Notes: generated from the letters alone by a model not told the origin. DNA of 64,000 nt from Buttiauxella sp. A111 (GCF_014189855.1 NZ_BJFN01000006.1:310001-374000), one strand, 5' to 3'; shown: positions 31,006 to 41,466, counted from the stretch's first letter. Program-made: numbers and translations.

Positions 31006-31998
31006 TCAACCTTTGTTAAATCGCTCATCGCGACCGTGTGGCTCCTTTAAATCTTGGGCAGGTCCAATCGAGATAATACCCGTCGGGTTAATGGTTTTAT
31101 GGCTACGGTAATAGTGATTGCGTATATGGGCGAAATCGACGGTTGCTGCAATGCCTGGCATTTGGTAGATATCCCGCAAGAACCCGTACACATTCAGGTA
31201 ATCACTAATGCGGTGTTTATCGCATTTAAAGTGAGTGACATAGACCGGGTCGAAACGTACCAGGGTTGTCCACAGGCGAATATCAGCTTCAGTAAATTGA
31301 TCGCCGGTTAAGTAGCGGTGCTGACCCAGGATTTGCTCAACGCGAGCCAGCGATTCAAACACTTTCGTCACCGCTTCATCATAAGCTTCTTGCGAGGTGG
31401 CGAAACCGGCCTTATACACGCCGTTATTAATCGTGTCGTAAATCCAGGTATTCAGCTCATCAATCTTATTGCGTAACGGCGGGGGATAATAATCTCCAGC
31501 GCGAGCCCCTTTTGCATCGAACGCGGTATTGAGCATACGAATGATTTCCGCAGATTCGTTACTGACGATAGTCTGGGTTTTCTTATCCCATAAAACCGGA
31601 ACGGTGACGCGGCCAGTGTAGTTTGGGTCGGCTTGCAGATAGAGCTGATAGAGATATTCGTGTTGGTATAAGCCATCGCCGGTCGCGTTCGGGAAATCGT
31701 CATCGAACGTCCAGCCATCCTGCAACATCAGCGGGTTTACCACCGAAACCGTGATAAAAGACTCGAGGCCTTTTAAGGCTCGCATGATTAAGGTGCGATG
31801 CGCCCACGGACAGGCGAGGGAAACATAGAGATGGTAACGATCTTTCTCCGCGGCGAAGCCACCTTTACCGTTCGGGCCGGGTTCACCATCGGCAGTCAAC
31901 CAGTTGCGAAACGCTGATTCAGAACGTTTGAAGCTGCCACCGGTTGATTTGGTGTCGTACCAGACATCGTGCCAGACGCCATCAATGAGCTGTCCCAT
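31006..31998 (-). CDS. yqjG: YqjG, glutathionyl-hydroquinone reductase
   Basis: 330-aa Xi-class glutathione transferase that reduces glutathionyl-hydroquinones. Catalytic Cys63 lies in SLACPWAHR at the start of the thioredoxin fold, and the C-terminal helical domain carries ADIRLWTTLVRFD. Confidence 0.95.
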   Translation of the reverse strand: MGQLIDGVWHDVWYDTKSTGGSFKRSESAFRNWLTADGEPGPNGKGGFAAEKDRYHLYVSLACPWAHRTLIMRALKGLESFITVSVVNPLMLQDGWTFDDDFPNATGDGLYQHEYLYQLYLQADPNYTGRVTVPVLWDKKTQTIVSNESAEIIRMLNTAFDAKGARAGDYYPPPLRNKIDELNTWIYDTINNGVYKAGFATSQEAYDEAVTKVFESLARVEQILGQHRYLTGDQFTEADIRLWTTLVRFDPVYVTHFKCDKHRISDYLNVYGFLRDIYQMPGIAATVDFAHIRNHYYRSHKTINPTGIISIGPAQDLKEPHGRDERFNKG

Positions 31999-32030
31999 GT
32001 TTCTTTCCTCTTCATCGACCTTAAAAACAA

Positions 32031-32060
32031 AAAAGCGAAGGGATTAACCTTCGCTTTTAT
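32031..32060 (-). terminator. yqjF terminator
   Basis: AAAAGCGAAGG (32031-32041), loop GATTAA, CCTTCGCTTTT (32048-32058). It lies between the end of yqjF and the start of yqjG, both on the minus strand. Confidence 0.85.
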
Positions 32061-32078
32061 TCAATTCAGTATAGAGCC

Positions 32079-32471
32079 TTACCAGTTTTTCTTCAGCAGA
32101 CGGTCGATGCTGTATGCGCCCGGCCCGAAGATTGCCAGTAACAGGTAACCACCGGCGATGGTGAAGTTTTTCATAAACATGGTGGAGTTCATGCCTTCAG
32201 CAAAGTTACCGTGGAACAGGAACGCAGTCAGAATGGTAAACACCGCAGTAATAATCGCTGTGGTACGAGTGAAGAAGCCGAACAGAATTGCCAGACCGCC
32301 GCCGAACTCAAGCAGAATAGTCAGTGGCAGCAAGAAACCTGGGACACCCATCGCTTCCATATATTGTTGAGTGCCAGCGTAACCATTAATTTTGCCCCAG
32401 CCTGCAACGATGAACAGAATCGGCATCAGGACACGAGCTAACAGTACACCTGCATCATCTAATTTTTTCAT
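32079..32471 (-). CDS. yqjF: YqjF, DoxX-family inner-membrane protein
   Basis: 130 aa with four hydrophobic helices and the DoxX pattern (LLARVLMPILFIVAGWGKI, LEFGGGLAILFG). Known in E. coli as a gene induced by dinitrotoluene products through YhaJ, which is encoded nearby. Catalytic role unknown. Confidence 0.93.
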   Translation of the reverse strand: MKKLDDAGVLLARVLMPILFIVAGWGKINGYAGTQQYMEAMGVPGFLLPLTILLEFGGGLAILFGFFTRTTAIITAVFTILTAFLFHGNFAEGMNSTMFMKNFTIAGGYLLLAIFGPGAYSIDRLLKKNW

Positions 32472-32633
32472 TTTACTCTCCAGCGAATCTCTTGTGGGTG
32501 CTATCAGCCCAGCGATGTTTGTCTTTGCAATTTCCGGTAGTTACCGTTGATTGCGGTTGATGTGGAGGATAATAGACGTGACGTTAAAGGATTGTTAGCA
32601 AGGATTATTGTCGATGTTCTTCAATAATACTGA

Positions 32634-32757
32634 ATACCCATGTCTTTCAAACTGCCTCTTTGTTGGCTGCGAGAACTTACCCGAATCACTTACTTATGTA
32701 AGCTCATCGGGATGCGCTCTCTTGCCGCCGCGATGCAGCTCGAAATCCATAGGGTAT
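32634..32757. repeat. ERIC element between yqjF and yqjK
   Basis: 124 bp, ends ATACCCATGTCTTTCAA and GAAATCCATAGGGTAT, with CACTTACTTATGTAAGCTCATC in two halves at the centre. It occupies most of the 334-base gap between yqjF and yqjK; the remainder shows nothing else. Confidence 0.9.
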
Positions 32758-32805
32758 TGGCTTGTATACAAAAAATAATGCCGCCTAAAAAGGCGGCGCG
32801 AAGAT

Positions 32806-33096
32806 TTAGTGGTATTGCTGCTGAATTGTATTGCGGATCAGGCGCCATGCGCTCCAGGCACCAAATCCGCGTCTGGCCCAACGCATCAGAAAACTTGGGT
32901 GGCGCACCGTCCAGATAGCCATAACGCTGCTGGCGATTAAAGCATAACTACGCAAGCTTAATAACGTGTTCCAGCCGCGGTCATAAGCATCGGTCGCCTC
33001 AAGCCAGTTACGCCTTCCCGCGCTTAAATCCAGCCGTTGTTGCTGAATCTGGCTGAGTAGAAGTGCTTTGCGCTTATCAAGTTCACGTTTGCTCAT
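32806..33096 (-). CDS. yqjK: YqjK family protein
   Basis: 96 aa, starts MSKRELDKRKALLLSQIQQQR, a basic helical N-terminus, and ends in a short hydrophobic region. Last gene of yqjCDEK; its start lies two bases after the yqjE stop. Function unknown. Confidence 0.9.
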   Translation of the reverse strand: MSKRELDKRKALLLSQIQQQRLDLSAGRRNWLEATDAYDRGWNTLLSLRSYALIASSVMAIWTVRHPSFLMRWARRGFGAWSAWRLIRNTIQQQYH

Positions 33097-33098
33097 GA

Positions 33099-33491
33099 TT
33101 AGTCATCTTCCAGCAATGCACGGTCATTTTCCAGCTCGCGTCGTGTATGACGAAGCAGCGTGGACTGGCGAGATTTACGCAGCGTCCAGATGCCGCCGAT
33201 CAACGCCAGTGCCAGTAAAACGACAGTCGTTGCGATCATGGCATTCAGACGGTACTGCGGTTCGACGGCCCAGAAAACCAGCACCACCAGGCTCATTAAC
33301 CCGAATGCTGCAAACAGCATGGTTAACCCGAGCATTAGCAGCAGCTGAACAAGATGAGCTTTCTCCTCTTCAAGCTCAACCACCGCAAGGCGTAAGCGCG
33401 TTTCCACCATCCCAACAATGATAGTGACGAGGCGTTGGCCTATACCGAGGACGCTTTTACCCGGCCCTTGTGTTTGATGGGATTCAGGCAT
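33099..33491 (-). CDS. yqjE: YqjE, inner-membrane protein (holin-like superfamily)
   Basis: 130 aa from MPESHQTQGP; the frame extends upstream without conservation. Two hydrophobic segments (residues about 45-70 and 75-100) between amphipathic ends, as in the YqjE/Phage_holin_3_6 family. Co-transcribed with yqjD and yqjK. Confidence 0.9.
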   Translation of the reverse strand: MPESHQTQGPGKSVLGIGQRLVTIIVGMVETRLRLAVVELEEEKAHLVQLLLMLGLTMLFAAFGLMSLVVLVFWAVEPQYRLNAMIATTVVLLALALIGGIWTLRKSRQSTLLRHTRRELENDRALLEDD

Positions 33492-33493
33492 AA

Positions 33494-33799
33494 TTAACGA
33501 CGAGTCAGCAAAACACCGAGCACGACGCCAATCGCCGCACCAATGCCCACGCCGGTCCATGGATTTTCACGGACATAATCGTCAGCTTTGGCAGCCGCTT
33601 CACGTGTTTGTTTAGCAATCACGTCGCCGGTATCACCCAGACGTACGCGGCTTTCTTTCAATGCTTTTTCCGCTTTGCCACGCAGTCTTTCGAGTTCGGA
33701 CTTAGACTTGTCCGTCGATGCACTCAGCACTTCTTCCAGGGTATCTGCCAGGGATTTCAACTCAGCTCGCAAGTGTTCTGATGTAGTATCTTTTGACAT
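33494..33799 (-). CDS. yqjD: YqjD, ribosome-binding membrane-anchored protein
   Basis: 101 aa of the ElaB/YqjD/DUF883 family. A long helical N-terminal part is followed by DDYVRENPWTGVGIGAAIGVVLGVLLTRR, split here as the conserved ENPW motif and a C-terminal membrane anchor. In E. coli it binds ribosomes at the membrane in stationary phase under RpoS control. Confidence 0.95.
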   Translation of the reverse strand: MSKDTTSEHLRAELKSLADTLEEVLSASTDKSKSELERLRGKAEKALKESRVRLGDTGDVIAKQTREAAAKADDYVRENPWTGVGIGAAIGVVLGVLLTRR

Positions 33800-33848
33800 A
33801 ATTTTCTCCAGGTCTTTGAAGTTTGGCGGTAACTTTTATTGAAGGAAT

Positions 33849-34217
33849 TTAGTAATCACGAGCCTGTAAAGTTTTGAGCTCATGCTCAGCTTCGGAGAGC
33901 TTCTGTTCACGCTTAGAAATTTTATCAGCGTCGCCTTTTGCTCGAGCTTCTTTAAGGTCTGCTTTGCGTTCGGTGATCTCAGCTTTTTGCTCGTTGATTT
34001 TCTTCTGATGAGCCGCGCGTAAACTGCTGTCGGTACAATTGGCGCGGACTTCTTTCAACGCTTTGTTAAGCCCATCAACACGACTTTGATTATGATGCTT
34101 CTCCGCATAGCCAATTTCACGCTGAATATCCTGCTCTTTTTCGCTACATAGCGAGTTTGCTTGCGCTAAAGAGGTCATAGATAACAAAGCGATAGCCAAT
34201 ACGGTACGATAATTCAT
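33849..34217 (-). CDS. yqjC: YqjC, periplasmic DUF1090 protein
   Basis: 122 aa from MNYRTVLAIALLSM; longer in-frame starts would place sequence before a clean signal peptide (cleavage after AQA). The mature part is almost wholly coiled-coil (EQKAEITERKADLKEARAK). Two Cys residues (CSEKEQD, ANCTDSS) may pair. First gene of yqjCDEK. Confidence 0.92.
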   Translation of the reverse strand: MNYRTVLAIALLSMTSLAQANSLCSEKEQDIQREIGYAEKHHNQSRVDGLNKALKEVRANCTDSSLRAAHQKKINEQKAEITERKADLKEARAKGDADKISKREQKLSEAEHELKTLQARDY

Positions 34218-34385
34218 GATAAAAACCTTCCATTGTGATGTACGTTTAGCCATGAGGTTAAGCACACATAAAGTCCAGAAATACGGCGAAAAGGGTGAGG
34301 TTTAACAATATAAGTAAGACCAAGCATAGTCAGAAATTGAGTAAAAACCCAATCCCTATTAACAAATTAGGATTTCAGGAAAAGA

Positions 34386-34763
34386 TTAACCGATGCGAAT
34401 ATTTTCGTTGAGCACGCGCGTCAGCCAGCTACTGGCGTTGTCTTCTTCTTCTTGTTGGGCGATGACGTAACCCTGTGGCAGTGTTCTATATAACACGACT
34501 TTTGCTGCTTCACTTTGCGCACTTGATTCAAACTTGATCAATAAAGAATTGTTTTCAGGGGTAATGCTTTTGAAGCGGATCCCGTTGGCATCAAGATGAT
34601 GCCAGACAAAAAAGCCATCAGGCATGCTGATACCTTGTTGGCTGGAGCGGATTTCCAGCGTTGATTCAGTGCGTTGCATTCCAGACCATATCAATATGGC
34701 TGCGACGGCAACAACACCGATCAGCGTCGTGGCCCGCAGGCCACGAAAAAAGTGTGTTTTCAT
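34386..34763 (-). CDS. mzrA: MzrA, modulator of EnvZ/OmpR
   Basis: 125-aa inner-membrane protein with one N-terminal membrane segment (residues 10-30) and a periplasmic domain. In E. coli it contacts EnvZ and links the Cpx and EnvZ/OmpR responses. It follows yqjA by 11 bases. Confidence 0.92.
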   Translation of the reverse strand: MKTHFFRGLRATTLIGVVAVAAILIWSGMQRTESTLEIRSSQQGISMPDGFFVWHHLDANGIRFKSITPENNSLLIKFESSAQSEAAKVVLYRTLPQGYVIAQQEEEDNASSWLTRVLNENIRIG

Positions 34764-34774
34764 CGTTATCCCTC

Positions 34775-35437
34775 TTAACTGCGGCTACCGTATTTTTTAC
34801 GCCAAAGCACAATCAACGAACCGATCAGGCCGAATACCAGCAACACGACGGGTAACAGCATCAGGCAGGACATCAATGCATCTTCATATTTCAGGAATAC
34901 AGGCGTTTTGCCGAGCAGATATCCCAACGTGGTCAAAATCAGAACCCATAACAATCCACTCATCCAGTTGAAAAACTGGAAGCGTGCATTATTCAGACCT
35001 GATAAACCGGCAATAGTGGGTAGCAGGGTACGAACAAAAGCAATAAAACGGCCAATCAGTAACGCAGACAAGCCATGTTTATGGAATAAGTTGTGCGCGC
35101 GTTGATGATAGTGAGCAGGGAGGTGGGAAAGCCAATTCTGCACTATGCGCGTGTTTCCTAGCCAGCGTCCTTGAATATAACTGAGCCAACACCCGAGGCT
35201 TGCGGCGGTGGTTAACAGGATGACGGTTTCTGGAAAACCCATTGCCCCTTTGGCAATCAGGACACCGACCAAAACCAACAAACTGTCACCAGGCAAGAAA
35301 GCTGCTGGAAGCAGGCCATTTTCAAGGAATAAAATCATGAATAATACGAAGTAAAGCATGCCAATCATTCCTGGATTGGCGAGCGTTTCAAAATCCTGGT
35401 TCCATAGAGCGTTCAATAATTGCGTGAAAAGTTCCAT
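34775..35437 (-). CDS. yqjA: YqjA, DedA-family membrane protein
   Basis: 220 aa, DedA/SNARE-associated fold with [18 protein letters not shown] near residue 40 and [17 protein letters not shown] near 130. E. coli YqjA is needed for alkaline pH and osmotic tolerance and envelope integrity. Confidence 0.95.
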   Translation of the reverse strand: MELFTQLLNALWNQDFETLANPGMIGMLYFVLFMILFLENGLLPAAFLPGDSLLVLVGVLIAKGAMGFPETVILLTTAASLGCWLSYIQGRWLGNTRIVQNWLSHLPAHYHQRAHNLFHKHGLSALLIGRFIAFVRTLLPTIAGLSGLNNARFQFFNWMSGLLWVLILTTLGYLLGKTPVFLKYEDALMSCLMLLPVVLLVFGLIGSLIVLWRKKYGSRS

Positions 35438-35773
35438 TCAGTATTCCTGGTACATCGGTTATGACCGCTGATCAAAGTCAGATTGGTGAAGCACGGCATT
35501 ATTTGTGTTGTTTTAATGTGCTGTTGCCGATTGCAACCCACCGCTTATTACCCGAACAGGCTACAGTTCCGTTTTAACGTGTTCCGGTAGGTGAAAAACA
35601 AAGCTTACACCGACAGTGAAATTGCATCTAATTGTAACAAAGCTCTGTGTGAGGCGTCACAGTATTTATGCTTTGCCGAGGGTTGATTTTGATGACTCGC
35701 TGAGGTGCTGGCGAGGGTATTTACAAACGCTGACACTATTGGTTGGTTTGCTTACCCTCGCGGGAGAAAATGG
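35438..35773. promoter_or_regulatory. yqjA upstream region, no gene seen
   Basis: 336 bases between the yqjA start and the exuR stop. It must hold the yqjA-mzrA promoter, which is CpxR-activated in E. coli, but I could not find a clear paired GTAAA box. No credible reading frame. Confidence 0.4.
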
Positions 35774-36550
35774 CTATTTTTGCCCGTTTGTCGCGGTATC
35801 GAGATGAATCACCGGATTATCAGCAAACAAATAGCGATCAGCATTAAATTCGAAATCATCGCTGGTCGCATCAAATAACATTTGCTTTGTGTTTTCAAGG
35901 TGTTGCCACATCGCCAGTTTAGCGGCATGCGGGTCTTTACGAATCAATGCTTTAAGGATCTGGTCGTGATCGTCACACCAGTTGTCAGCGGTGCGCTTAT
36001 CAATATGCTCATGCAGTTTCTTCCAGTATGGGTTGTGGATACGTTGGCTCCACATTTTTTCCACGATGGCGGCGAGGGCGCTATTTTGCGACGCGAGAGC
36101 AACCTGAGTGTGGAAATGAAGGTCCCATTCTGAATCCTGGAAATTGTGCTCATTACGCGCCATTTCCTGAATTTCCATGAGTTTGACGATATCTTGCTTG
36201 GTGACTTGAGTCGCCGCAAATTCAGCGATATTGCTCTCAATCAGTTGGCGAGCTTGCAGTAGCTCAAACGGACCAAAATTTGCGAATTCAAACTGTTCAT
36301 CTGGAAGCGTGGTGTATTTCGCCTGATTGGCGATGACATGGATGCCGGAGCCTTTGCGTACTTCGACGTATCCTTCGACTTCCAGCATGATAATGGCTTC
36401 ACGAACCACAGTGCGGCTCACGTTCTTTTCTTCAGCAATAAAGCGCTCGGCCGGGAGTTTTTCACCAACCAAATACACACCGTTTTCGATGCGTTGTTTA
36501 AGCTCAGCAGCCAATTGCTGATAAAGACGACGTGGTTCCATAATATCCAT
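35774..36550 (-). CDS. exuR: ExuR, GntR-family repressor of hexuronate genes
   Basis: 258-aa FadR-subfamily regulator. Winged helix at residues 5-75 ([22 protein letters not shown]), all-helical effector domain (FCD) after residue 95. It represses exuT and uxaCA until galacturonate or glucuronate is present. The start is either ATG at 36550 or the one three codons later. Confidence 0.95.
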   Translation of the reverse strand: MDIMEPRRLYQQLAAELKQRIENGVYLVGEKLPAERFIAEEKNVSRTVVREAIIMLEVEGYVEVRKGSGIHVIANQAKYTTLPDEQFEFANFGPFELLQARQLIESNIAEFAATQVTKQDIVKLMEIQEMARNEHNFQDSEWDLHFHTQVALASQNSALAAIVEKMWSQRIHNPYWKKLHEHIDKRTADNWCDDHDQILKALIRKDPHAAKLAMWQHLENTKQMLFDATSDDFEFNADRYLFADNPVIHLDTATNGQK

Positions 36551-36585
36551 CTGTAGCTCCGGGAAAGATCCTGCGGTTAACCTTA

Positions 36586-36602
36586 TTTGTTATACCACTT
36601 TT
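36586..36602. promoter_or_regulatory. ExuR/UxuR-like operator upstream of exuR
   Basis: TTGTTATACCACTT matches the palindromic consensus TTGGTATACCAATT at 12 of 14 positions. It is 36-52 bases before the exuR start, so autoregulation is likely. Confidence 0.55.
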
Positions 36603-36631
36603 CAAAGTTAGGCTCCATATTCCAGATACAT

Positions 36632-36658
36632 AAAAGCCGCCAATTAGGCGGCTTTTAA
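36632..36658 (-). terminator. exuT terminator
   Basis: AAAAGCCGCC (36632-36641), five-base loop, GGCGGCTTTT (36647-36656), symmetrical A and T runs. It follows exuT on the minus strand and precedes exuR. Confidence 0.85.
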
Positions 36659-36676
36659 TGCTAACTGAAACGCCGA

Positions 36677-37984
36677 TTAAGCTAGCGCTTGCTTCGGTTT
36701 TTGTGGGTCTTCCAACTCACTGATTGGTTTGTTTTGCAGTACGGTCCAGATAACGATAGCGCCGAGGATATCGAACACCGCCAGTGCAGCAAACAGTGGG
36801 CTGAAGCCAATGGTATCTGCCAACGCACCCACCACCAGAGCAAACATGGTGCTTGCAGTCCAGGCCGCCATACCGGTCAGGCCATTCGCCGTTGCCACTT
36901 CGTTACGACCAAATACGTCAGAAGACAGTGTAATCAGTGCGCCAGACAGTGATTGGTGCGCAAAGCCACCAATACACAGCAGAGCGATTGCAACGTATGG
37001 GCTGGTGAACAGACCGATGGTACCTGGAGCAATCATCAGAATCGCACCCATGGTCACCACCATTTTGCGAGAGACAATCAGGTTTACGCCGAATACGCGT
37101 TGGAACAGCGGTGGCAGGTAGCCGCCGACGATACAGCCGAGGTCAGCAAACAGCATTGGCATCCAGGCAAACATCGCAATGTGTTTCAGGTCAAAGCCGT
37201 ACACTTTAAACATGAACAATGGGATCCACGCGTTGAAAGTACCCCATGCAGGTTCAGCCAGGAAACGTGGCAGAGCAATCCCCCAGAACTGACGGTTCTG
37301 CACGATTTTCCAGGCGCTCATTTTTTTGCTGTTGTTGGTCTGGTGTTGAGCTTCCTGACCGCCAATGATGTACTCACGTTCTTCATCGGACAGTTTTTTC
37401 TGATCGCGTGGGTGTTTGTAGAAAATCAACCATGCCATTGCCCATGCAAAGCTCAGCACGCCAGAGATGATGAATGCCATCTGCCAGCTGTGCATCACAA
37501 TCGCCCACACCACTAATGGTGGAGCAATCATGCCGCCGATAGAAGAACCCACGTTGAAGTAACCCACTGCGATTGAACGCTCTTTAGCCGGGAACCATTC
37601 GCTACTGGCTTTCAGACCTGCAGGGATCATAGCGGCTTCAGCAGCACCAACGGCACCACGCGCGATGGCCAGGCCACCCCAGCTTCCCGCGAGTGCAGTT
37701 GCACCACAGAAAATTGCCCATGCGACAGCGAAGAAGGCGTAGCCAACTTTAGTACCCAGTACATCCAGCACGTAGCCAGCAACAGGCTGCATAATGGTAT
37801 AAGCAGCCGAATAGGCTGCGATAATGTAGGAATATTGCTGAGTGGAAATATGCAGCTCTTGCATCAGGGTTGGCGCAGCTGCTGCAATGGTATTACGTGT
37901 CAGATAACCCAGTATGGTGCCCATGGTAACCAGGGCAATCATGTACCAGCGCAAGCCTTTAATCTTTCGCATTTTGAATTTCAT
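36677..37984 (-). CDS. exuT: ExuT, hexuronate transporter
   Basis: 435-aa MFS symporter for galacturonate and glucuronate, 12 helices. LTRNTIAAAAPTLMQEL and VGAAEAAMIPAGLKASSEWFP are family signatures. The start could be MKFKMRK or the internal MRKIKGLRW four codons on. Confidence 0.95.
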   Translation of the reverse strand: MKFKMRKIKGLRWYMIALVTMGTILGYLTRNTIAAAAPTLMQELHISTQQYSYIIAAYSAAYTIMQPVAGYVLDVLGTKVGYAFFAVAWAIFCGATALAGSWGGLAIARGAVGAAEAAMIPAGLKASSEWFPAKERSIAVGYFNVGSSIGGMIAPPLVVWAIVMHSWQMAFIISGVLSFAWAMAWLIFYKHPRDQKKLSDEEREYIIGGQEAQHQTNNSKKMSAWKIVQNRQFWGIALPRFLAEPAWGTFNAWIPLFMFKVYGFDLKHIAMFAWMPMLFADLGCIVGGYLPPLFQRVFGVNLIVSRKMVVTMGAILMIAPGTIGLFTSPYVAIALLCIGGFAHQSLSGALITLSSDVFGRNEVATANGLTGMAAWTASTMFALVVGALADTIGFSPLFAALAVFDILGAIVIWTVLQNKPISELEDPQKPKQALA

Positions 37985-38462
37985 CCCGTCTTATAGACAA
38001 CCGCACATTGTGTGGTTGCACGTCCGGCATTGCTGCCAGAAGCGTGTTCTGTTTGAGGGTTCATATCCGGGGGTATCACCCGGTACGACCCCGTACCTTG
38101 CCATAAAAAATAAAGTGTCAGTGGCAACTACGGTTTCCGTACCGTGATGCGCTGTTCGTGAAACCAGCGTCTGATGTAATTCCATTACTTTTGTATTGCG
38201 ACGGCAGAAAGATAACTTGTCATACAGCTTTAAAAGTTGAGTGATATCACAAAAGTGTCGATCTGCTCACTCCAAGGTGGTAGGGCCTTGTAGGCCAGAA
38301 GTGGCGCGGGATATAGGTTATTTTTAAACAGAATATTAACAATGAAAGTGTGGTTTTTGTGACGAATGCCTCAAAAATCCACTCGGTCTCTGGAAATTGG
38401 TGTGATAACTTTATTTGCATTATGCGCAAGCATCGAACTGCTATGAACAGAGGAACCCTACA
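37985..38462. promoter_or_regulatory. exuT-uxaC divergent control region
   Basis: 478 bases. AAATTGGTGTGATAACTTT at 38394-38412 resembles the ExuR operator in its left half, 50 bases before uxaC. On the exuT side, GGTACGACCCCGTACC (38081-38096) and GGTTTC/GAAACC (38127-38164) could form stem-loops in the exuT leader. No gene seen. Confidence 0.5.
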
Positions 38463-39872
38463 ATGGCCCAGTTTATGACTGAAGATTTTTTGCTGGATAC
38501 CGAATTTGCTCGCCGTTTGTATCATGAGTTTGCAGCCGATCAGCCAATTTTTGACTATCACTGCCACTTACCACCACAGCAAGTTGCCGAAGATTACCGC
38601 TTTAAAAACCTGTATGACATCTGGTTAAAAGGCGATCACTATAAGTGGCGCGGTATGCGTGCAAACGGTGTGGAAGAGCGTCTTTGTACTGGTGACGCGA
38701 CTGACCGCGAGAAATTCGATGCCTGGGCTGCAACGGTTCCTCACACTATCGGTAACCCTCTTTACCACTGGACTCATCTCGAACTACGTCGTCCGTTCGG
38801 CATCACCGGCAAACTGCTATCCCCAACCACCGCTGATGAAATCTGGAACGAATGTAACGAGTTGCTGACCCAGGATAACTTCTCTGCGCGTGGCATCATG
38901 AAGCAGATGAATGTGAAAATGGTGGGCACGACTGATGATCCTATCGATGATCTGCGTTTCCATCGCCAAATCGCACTCGACGCGTTTGAAACCAAAGTGC
39001 TGCCGAGCTGGCGCCCGGATAAAGCGTTCAATATCGAACAAGAAACCTTTGCTGAATACATGGGCAAGCTGGCTGAAGTGTCTGATACCGACATCCGTCG
39101 TTTCAGTGACCTGCAAGCGGCGCTGAGCAAGCGTCTGGACCACTTCGCAGAACATGGCTGTAAAGTTTCTGACCATGCATTAGACGTGGTGCTGTTTGCC
39201 GAAGCAGACGAACCTACTCTTGATGGCATTCTGGCTCGTCGTCTTTCAGGTGTTGCCCCAACCGAGCACGAAGTTGCTCAGTTCAAAACTGCGGTTCTGG
39301 TGTGGCTGGCTACGGAATACACCCGTCGTGGTTGGGTTCAGCAGTATCACATTGGCGCGTTGCGCAATAACAACCTGCGTCAGTTCAAATTGCTGGGACC
39401 AGATGTGGGCTTTGACTCCATCAACGATCGTCCAATGGCTGAAGAACTTTCTCGCCTGCTCAGCAAGCAGAACGAAAACAACGAACTGCCAAAAACCATT
39501 CTTTACTGCCTGAACCCGCGCGATAACGAAGTGCTGGGCACCATGATCGGCAACTTCCAGGGCGAAGGTATGCCAGGAAAAATGCAGTTTGGTTCAGGTT
39601 GGTGGTTCAACGATCAGAAAGATGGCATGGAGCGTCAAATGACGCAACTGGCGCAATTGGGTCTGTTAAGCCGCTTTGTGGGCATGCTGACTGATAGCCG
39701 TAGCTTCCTGTCATATACTCGCCATGAATATTTCCGCCGCATCCTGTGCCAGATGATTGGCCGTTGGGTTGAAGCGGGCGAAGCGCCAGCTGATATCCAG
39801 TTGCTGGGCAAAATGGTGGAAAACATCTGCTTTAACAATGCCCGAGACTACTTTGGCATTGAACTGAACTAA
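38463..39872 (+). CDS. uxaC: UxaC, uronate isomerase
   Basis: 469-aa amidohydrolase-fold enzyme isomerising galacturonate to tagaturonate and glucuronate to fructuronate. Start chosen at 38463 ([11 protein letters not shown]) after AGAGGAA; the frame is open 16 codons further back. Metal site [10 protein letters not shown] near residue 27; conserved [15 protein letters not shown] near 375. Confidence 0.96.
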   Translation: MAQFMTEDFLLDTEFARRLYHEFAADQPIFDYHCHLPPQQVAEDYRFKNLYDIWLKGDHYKWRGMRANGVEERLCTGDATDREKFDAWAATVPHTIGNPLYHWTHLELRRPFGITGKLLSPTTADEIWNECNELLTQDNFSARGIMKQMNVKMVGTTDDPIDDLRFHRQIALDAFETKVLPSWRPDKAFNIEQETFAEYMGKLAEVSDTDIRRFSDLQAALSKRLDHFAEHGCKVSDHALDVVLFAEADEPTLDGILARRLSGVAPTEHEVAQFKTAVLVWLATEYTRRGWVQQYHIGALRNNNLRQFKLLGPDVGFDSINDRPMAEELSRLLSKQNENNELPKTILYCLNPRDNEVLGTMIGNFQGEGMPGKMQFGSGWWFNDQKDGMERQMTQLAQLGLLSRFVGMLTDSRSFLSYTRHEYFRRILCQMIGRWVEAGEAPADIQLLGKMVENICFNNARDYFGIELN

Positions 39873-39890
39873 TCAGGCTCTGAGGTTGAT

Positions 39891-41378
39891 ATGCAATACA
39901 TCAAGATCCATACGCAAGATAACGTCGCTGTTGCGTTAGTGGACCTGGCTGAAGGTGACGTTGTTACCGTTGAAGGCACAGAAATTACCCTGCGCCAGCC
40001 AGTGCTGCGCGGCCACAAATTTGCGCTTGGCACACTTGCGCAGGGCGAGAATGTGGTGAAGTACGGTTTGCCGATTGGCCACGCGTTGGCCACTATTGAG
40101 GCCGGTGAGCACATTCACTCACACAACGCGCGTACGAATCTGAGCGATCTGGATGAGTATCGCTATCAACCTGATTTCCAGGCTCTGGCAAGCCAGGCCG
40201 CAGACCGCGAAGTGAGCGTTTATCGCCGCGACAACGGAACTGTGGGTGTACGCAATGAGTTGTGGATCCTGCCAACCGTGGGCTGTGTAAATGGCATCGC
40301 GCGTCAGATCCAGAACCGTTTTTTGAAGCAGAATAATGACGCCGAAGATATCGATGGCGTCTTCTTGTTCAGCCACCCGTTCGGTTGTTCGCAGTTGGGT
40401 GAAGATCACATCAACACCCGCACTATGCTGCAAAACATGGTGCATCATCCAAATGCGGGTGCAGTGCTGGTGATTGGCCTGGGTTGTGAAAACAACCAGG
40501 TGAGTGCCTTCCGCGAAACGCTGGGTGAATACGATGCTTCTCGCGTTCACTTTATGGTTTGCCAGCAGCAAGACGACGAAGTGGAAGCCGGGCTTGAGCA
40601 GTTGCAAGAACTGTATGAAGTGATGCGCCATGACAAGCGTGAACCTGGCAAAATCAGCGAGCTCAAATTCGGCCTTGAGTGCGGTGGTTCAGACGGTTTG
40701 TCCGGTATTACGGCCAACCCAATGCTGGGGCGTTTCTCAGACTATATGGTGGCGAACGGCGGTACGACTGTACTGACGGAAGTCCCGGAAATGTTTGGTG
40801 CAGAACGCATTCTGATGAGCCATTGCCGCGACGAAGCCACGTTTGAAAAAACCGTCACCATGGTGAACGACTTCAAACAATACTTCATCGAACACAACCA
40901 GCCTATTTATGAGAACCCATCACCAGGGAACAAAGCTGGCGGTATCACCACGCTTGAAGAAAAATCCCTCGGCTGCACGCAAAAAGCCGGTGAGAGCGAG
41001 GTTGTCGATGTCCTGCGTTATGGCGAGCGTCTGAAAACGCCAGGCCTGAATCTGTTAAGCGCACCAGGTAACGATGCCGTTGCTACCAGTGCCCTTGCCG
41101 GAGCAGGTTGCCACATGGTGCTGTTCAGCACCGGTCGTGGAACACCATACGGCGGTTTTGTGCCAACCGTTAAAATCGCGACCAACAGTGAACTGGCGAC
41201 CAAAAAGCCGCACTGGATTGATTTTGACGCGGGAAAACTGCTGCACGGTAGCGACATGAACACCTTGCTAACCGAGTTTATCGACACCATTGTGGAGATC
41301 GCGAACGGTAAAAAGACGTGTAACGAACGCAATGATTTCCGCGAGTTGGCGATCTTTAAAAGCGGCGTCACGTTGTAA
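39891..41378 (+). CDS. uxaA: UxaA, altronate dehydratase
   Basis: 495 aa, iron-dependent; altronate to 2-keto-3-deoxygluconate. SAF domain at the N-terminus (YIKIHTQDNVAVALVDL) and the UxaA/GarD catalytic domain (FLFSHPFGCSQLG, LECGGSDGLSGITANP). Follows uxaC by 18 bases; paralogous to GarD earlier in the window. Confidence 0.96.
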   Translation: MQYIKIHTQDNVAVALVDLAEGDVVTVEGTEITLRQPVLRGHKFALGTLAQGENVVKYGLPIGHALATIEAGEHIHSHNARTNLSDLDEYRYQPDFQALASQAADREVSVYRRDNGTVGVRNELWILPTVGCVNGIARQIQNRFLKQNNDAEDIDGVFLFSHPFGCSQLGEDHINTRTMLQNMVHHPNAGAVLVIGLGCENNQVSAFRETLGEYDASRVHFMVCQQQDDEVEAGLEQLQELYEVMRHDKREPGKISELKFGLECGGSDGLSGITANPMLGRFSDYMVANGGTTVLTEVPEMFGAERILMSHCRDEATFEKTVTMVNDFKQYFIEHNQPIYENPSPGNKAGGITTLEEKSLGCTQKAGESEVVDVLRYGERLKTPGLNLLSAPGNDAVATSALAGAGCHMVLFSTGRGTPYGGFVPTVKIATNSELATKKPHWIDFDAGKLLHGSDMNTLLTEFIDTIVEIANGKKTCNERNDFRELAIFKSGVTL

Positions 41379-41402
41379 ATAGCCCGTCAGGTGTTAACAT
41401 GA

Positions 41403-41439
41403 AACGGCATTTTGATTTTTAAAATGCCGTTTTTTTTCG
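41403..41439 (+). terminator. uxaCA terminator
   Basis: AACGGCATTTT (41403-41413), seven-base loop, AAAATGCCGTT (41421-41431), eight T. Perfect 11-bp stem. Confidence 0.92.
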
Positions 41440-41466
41440 CCTCGTTTTTACTCTCAAGGATTCGTC

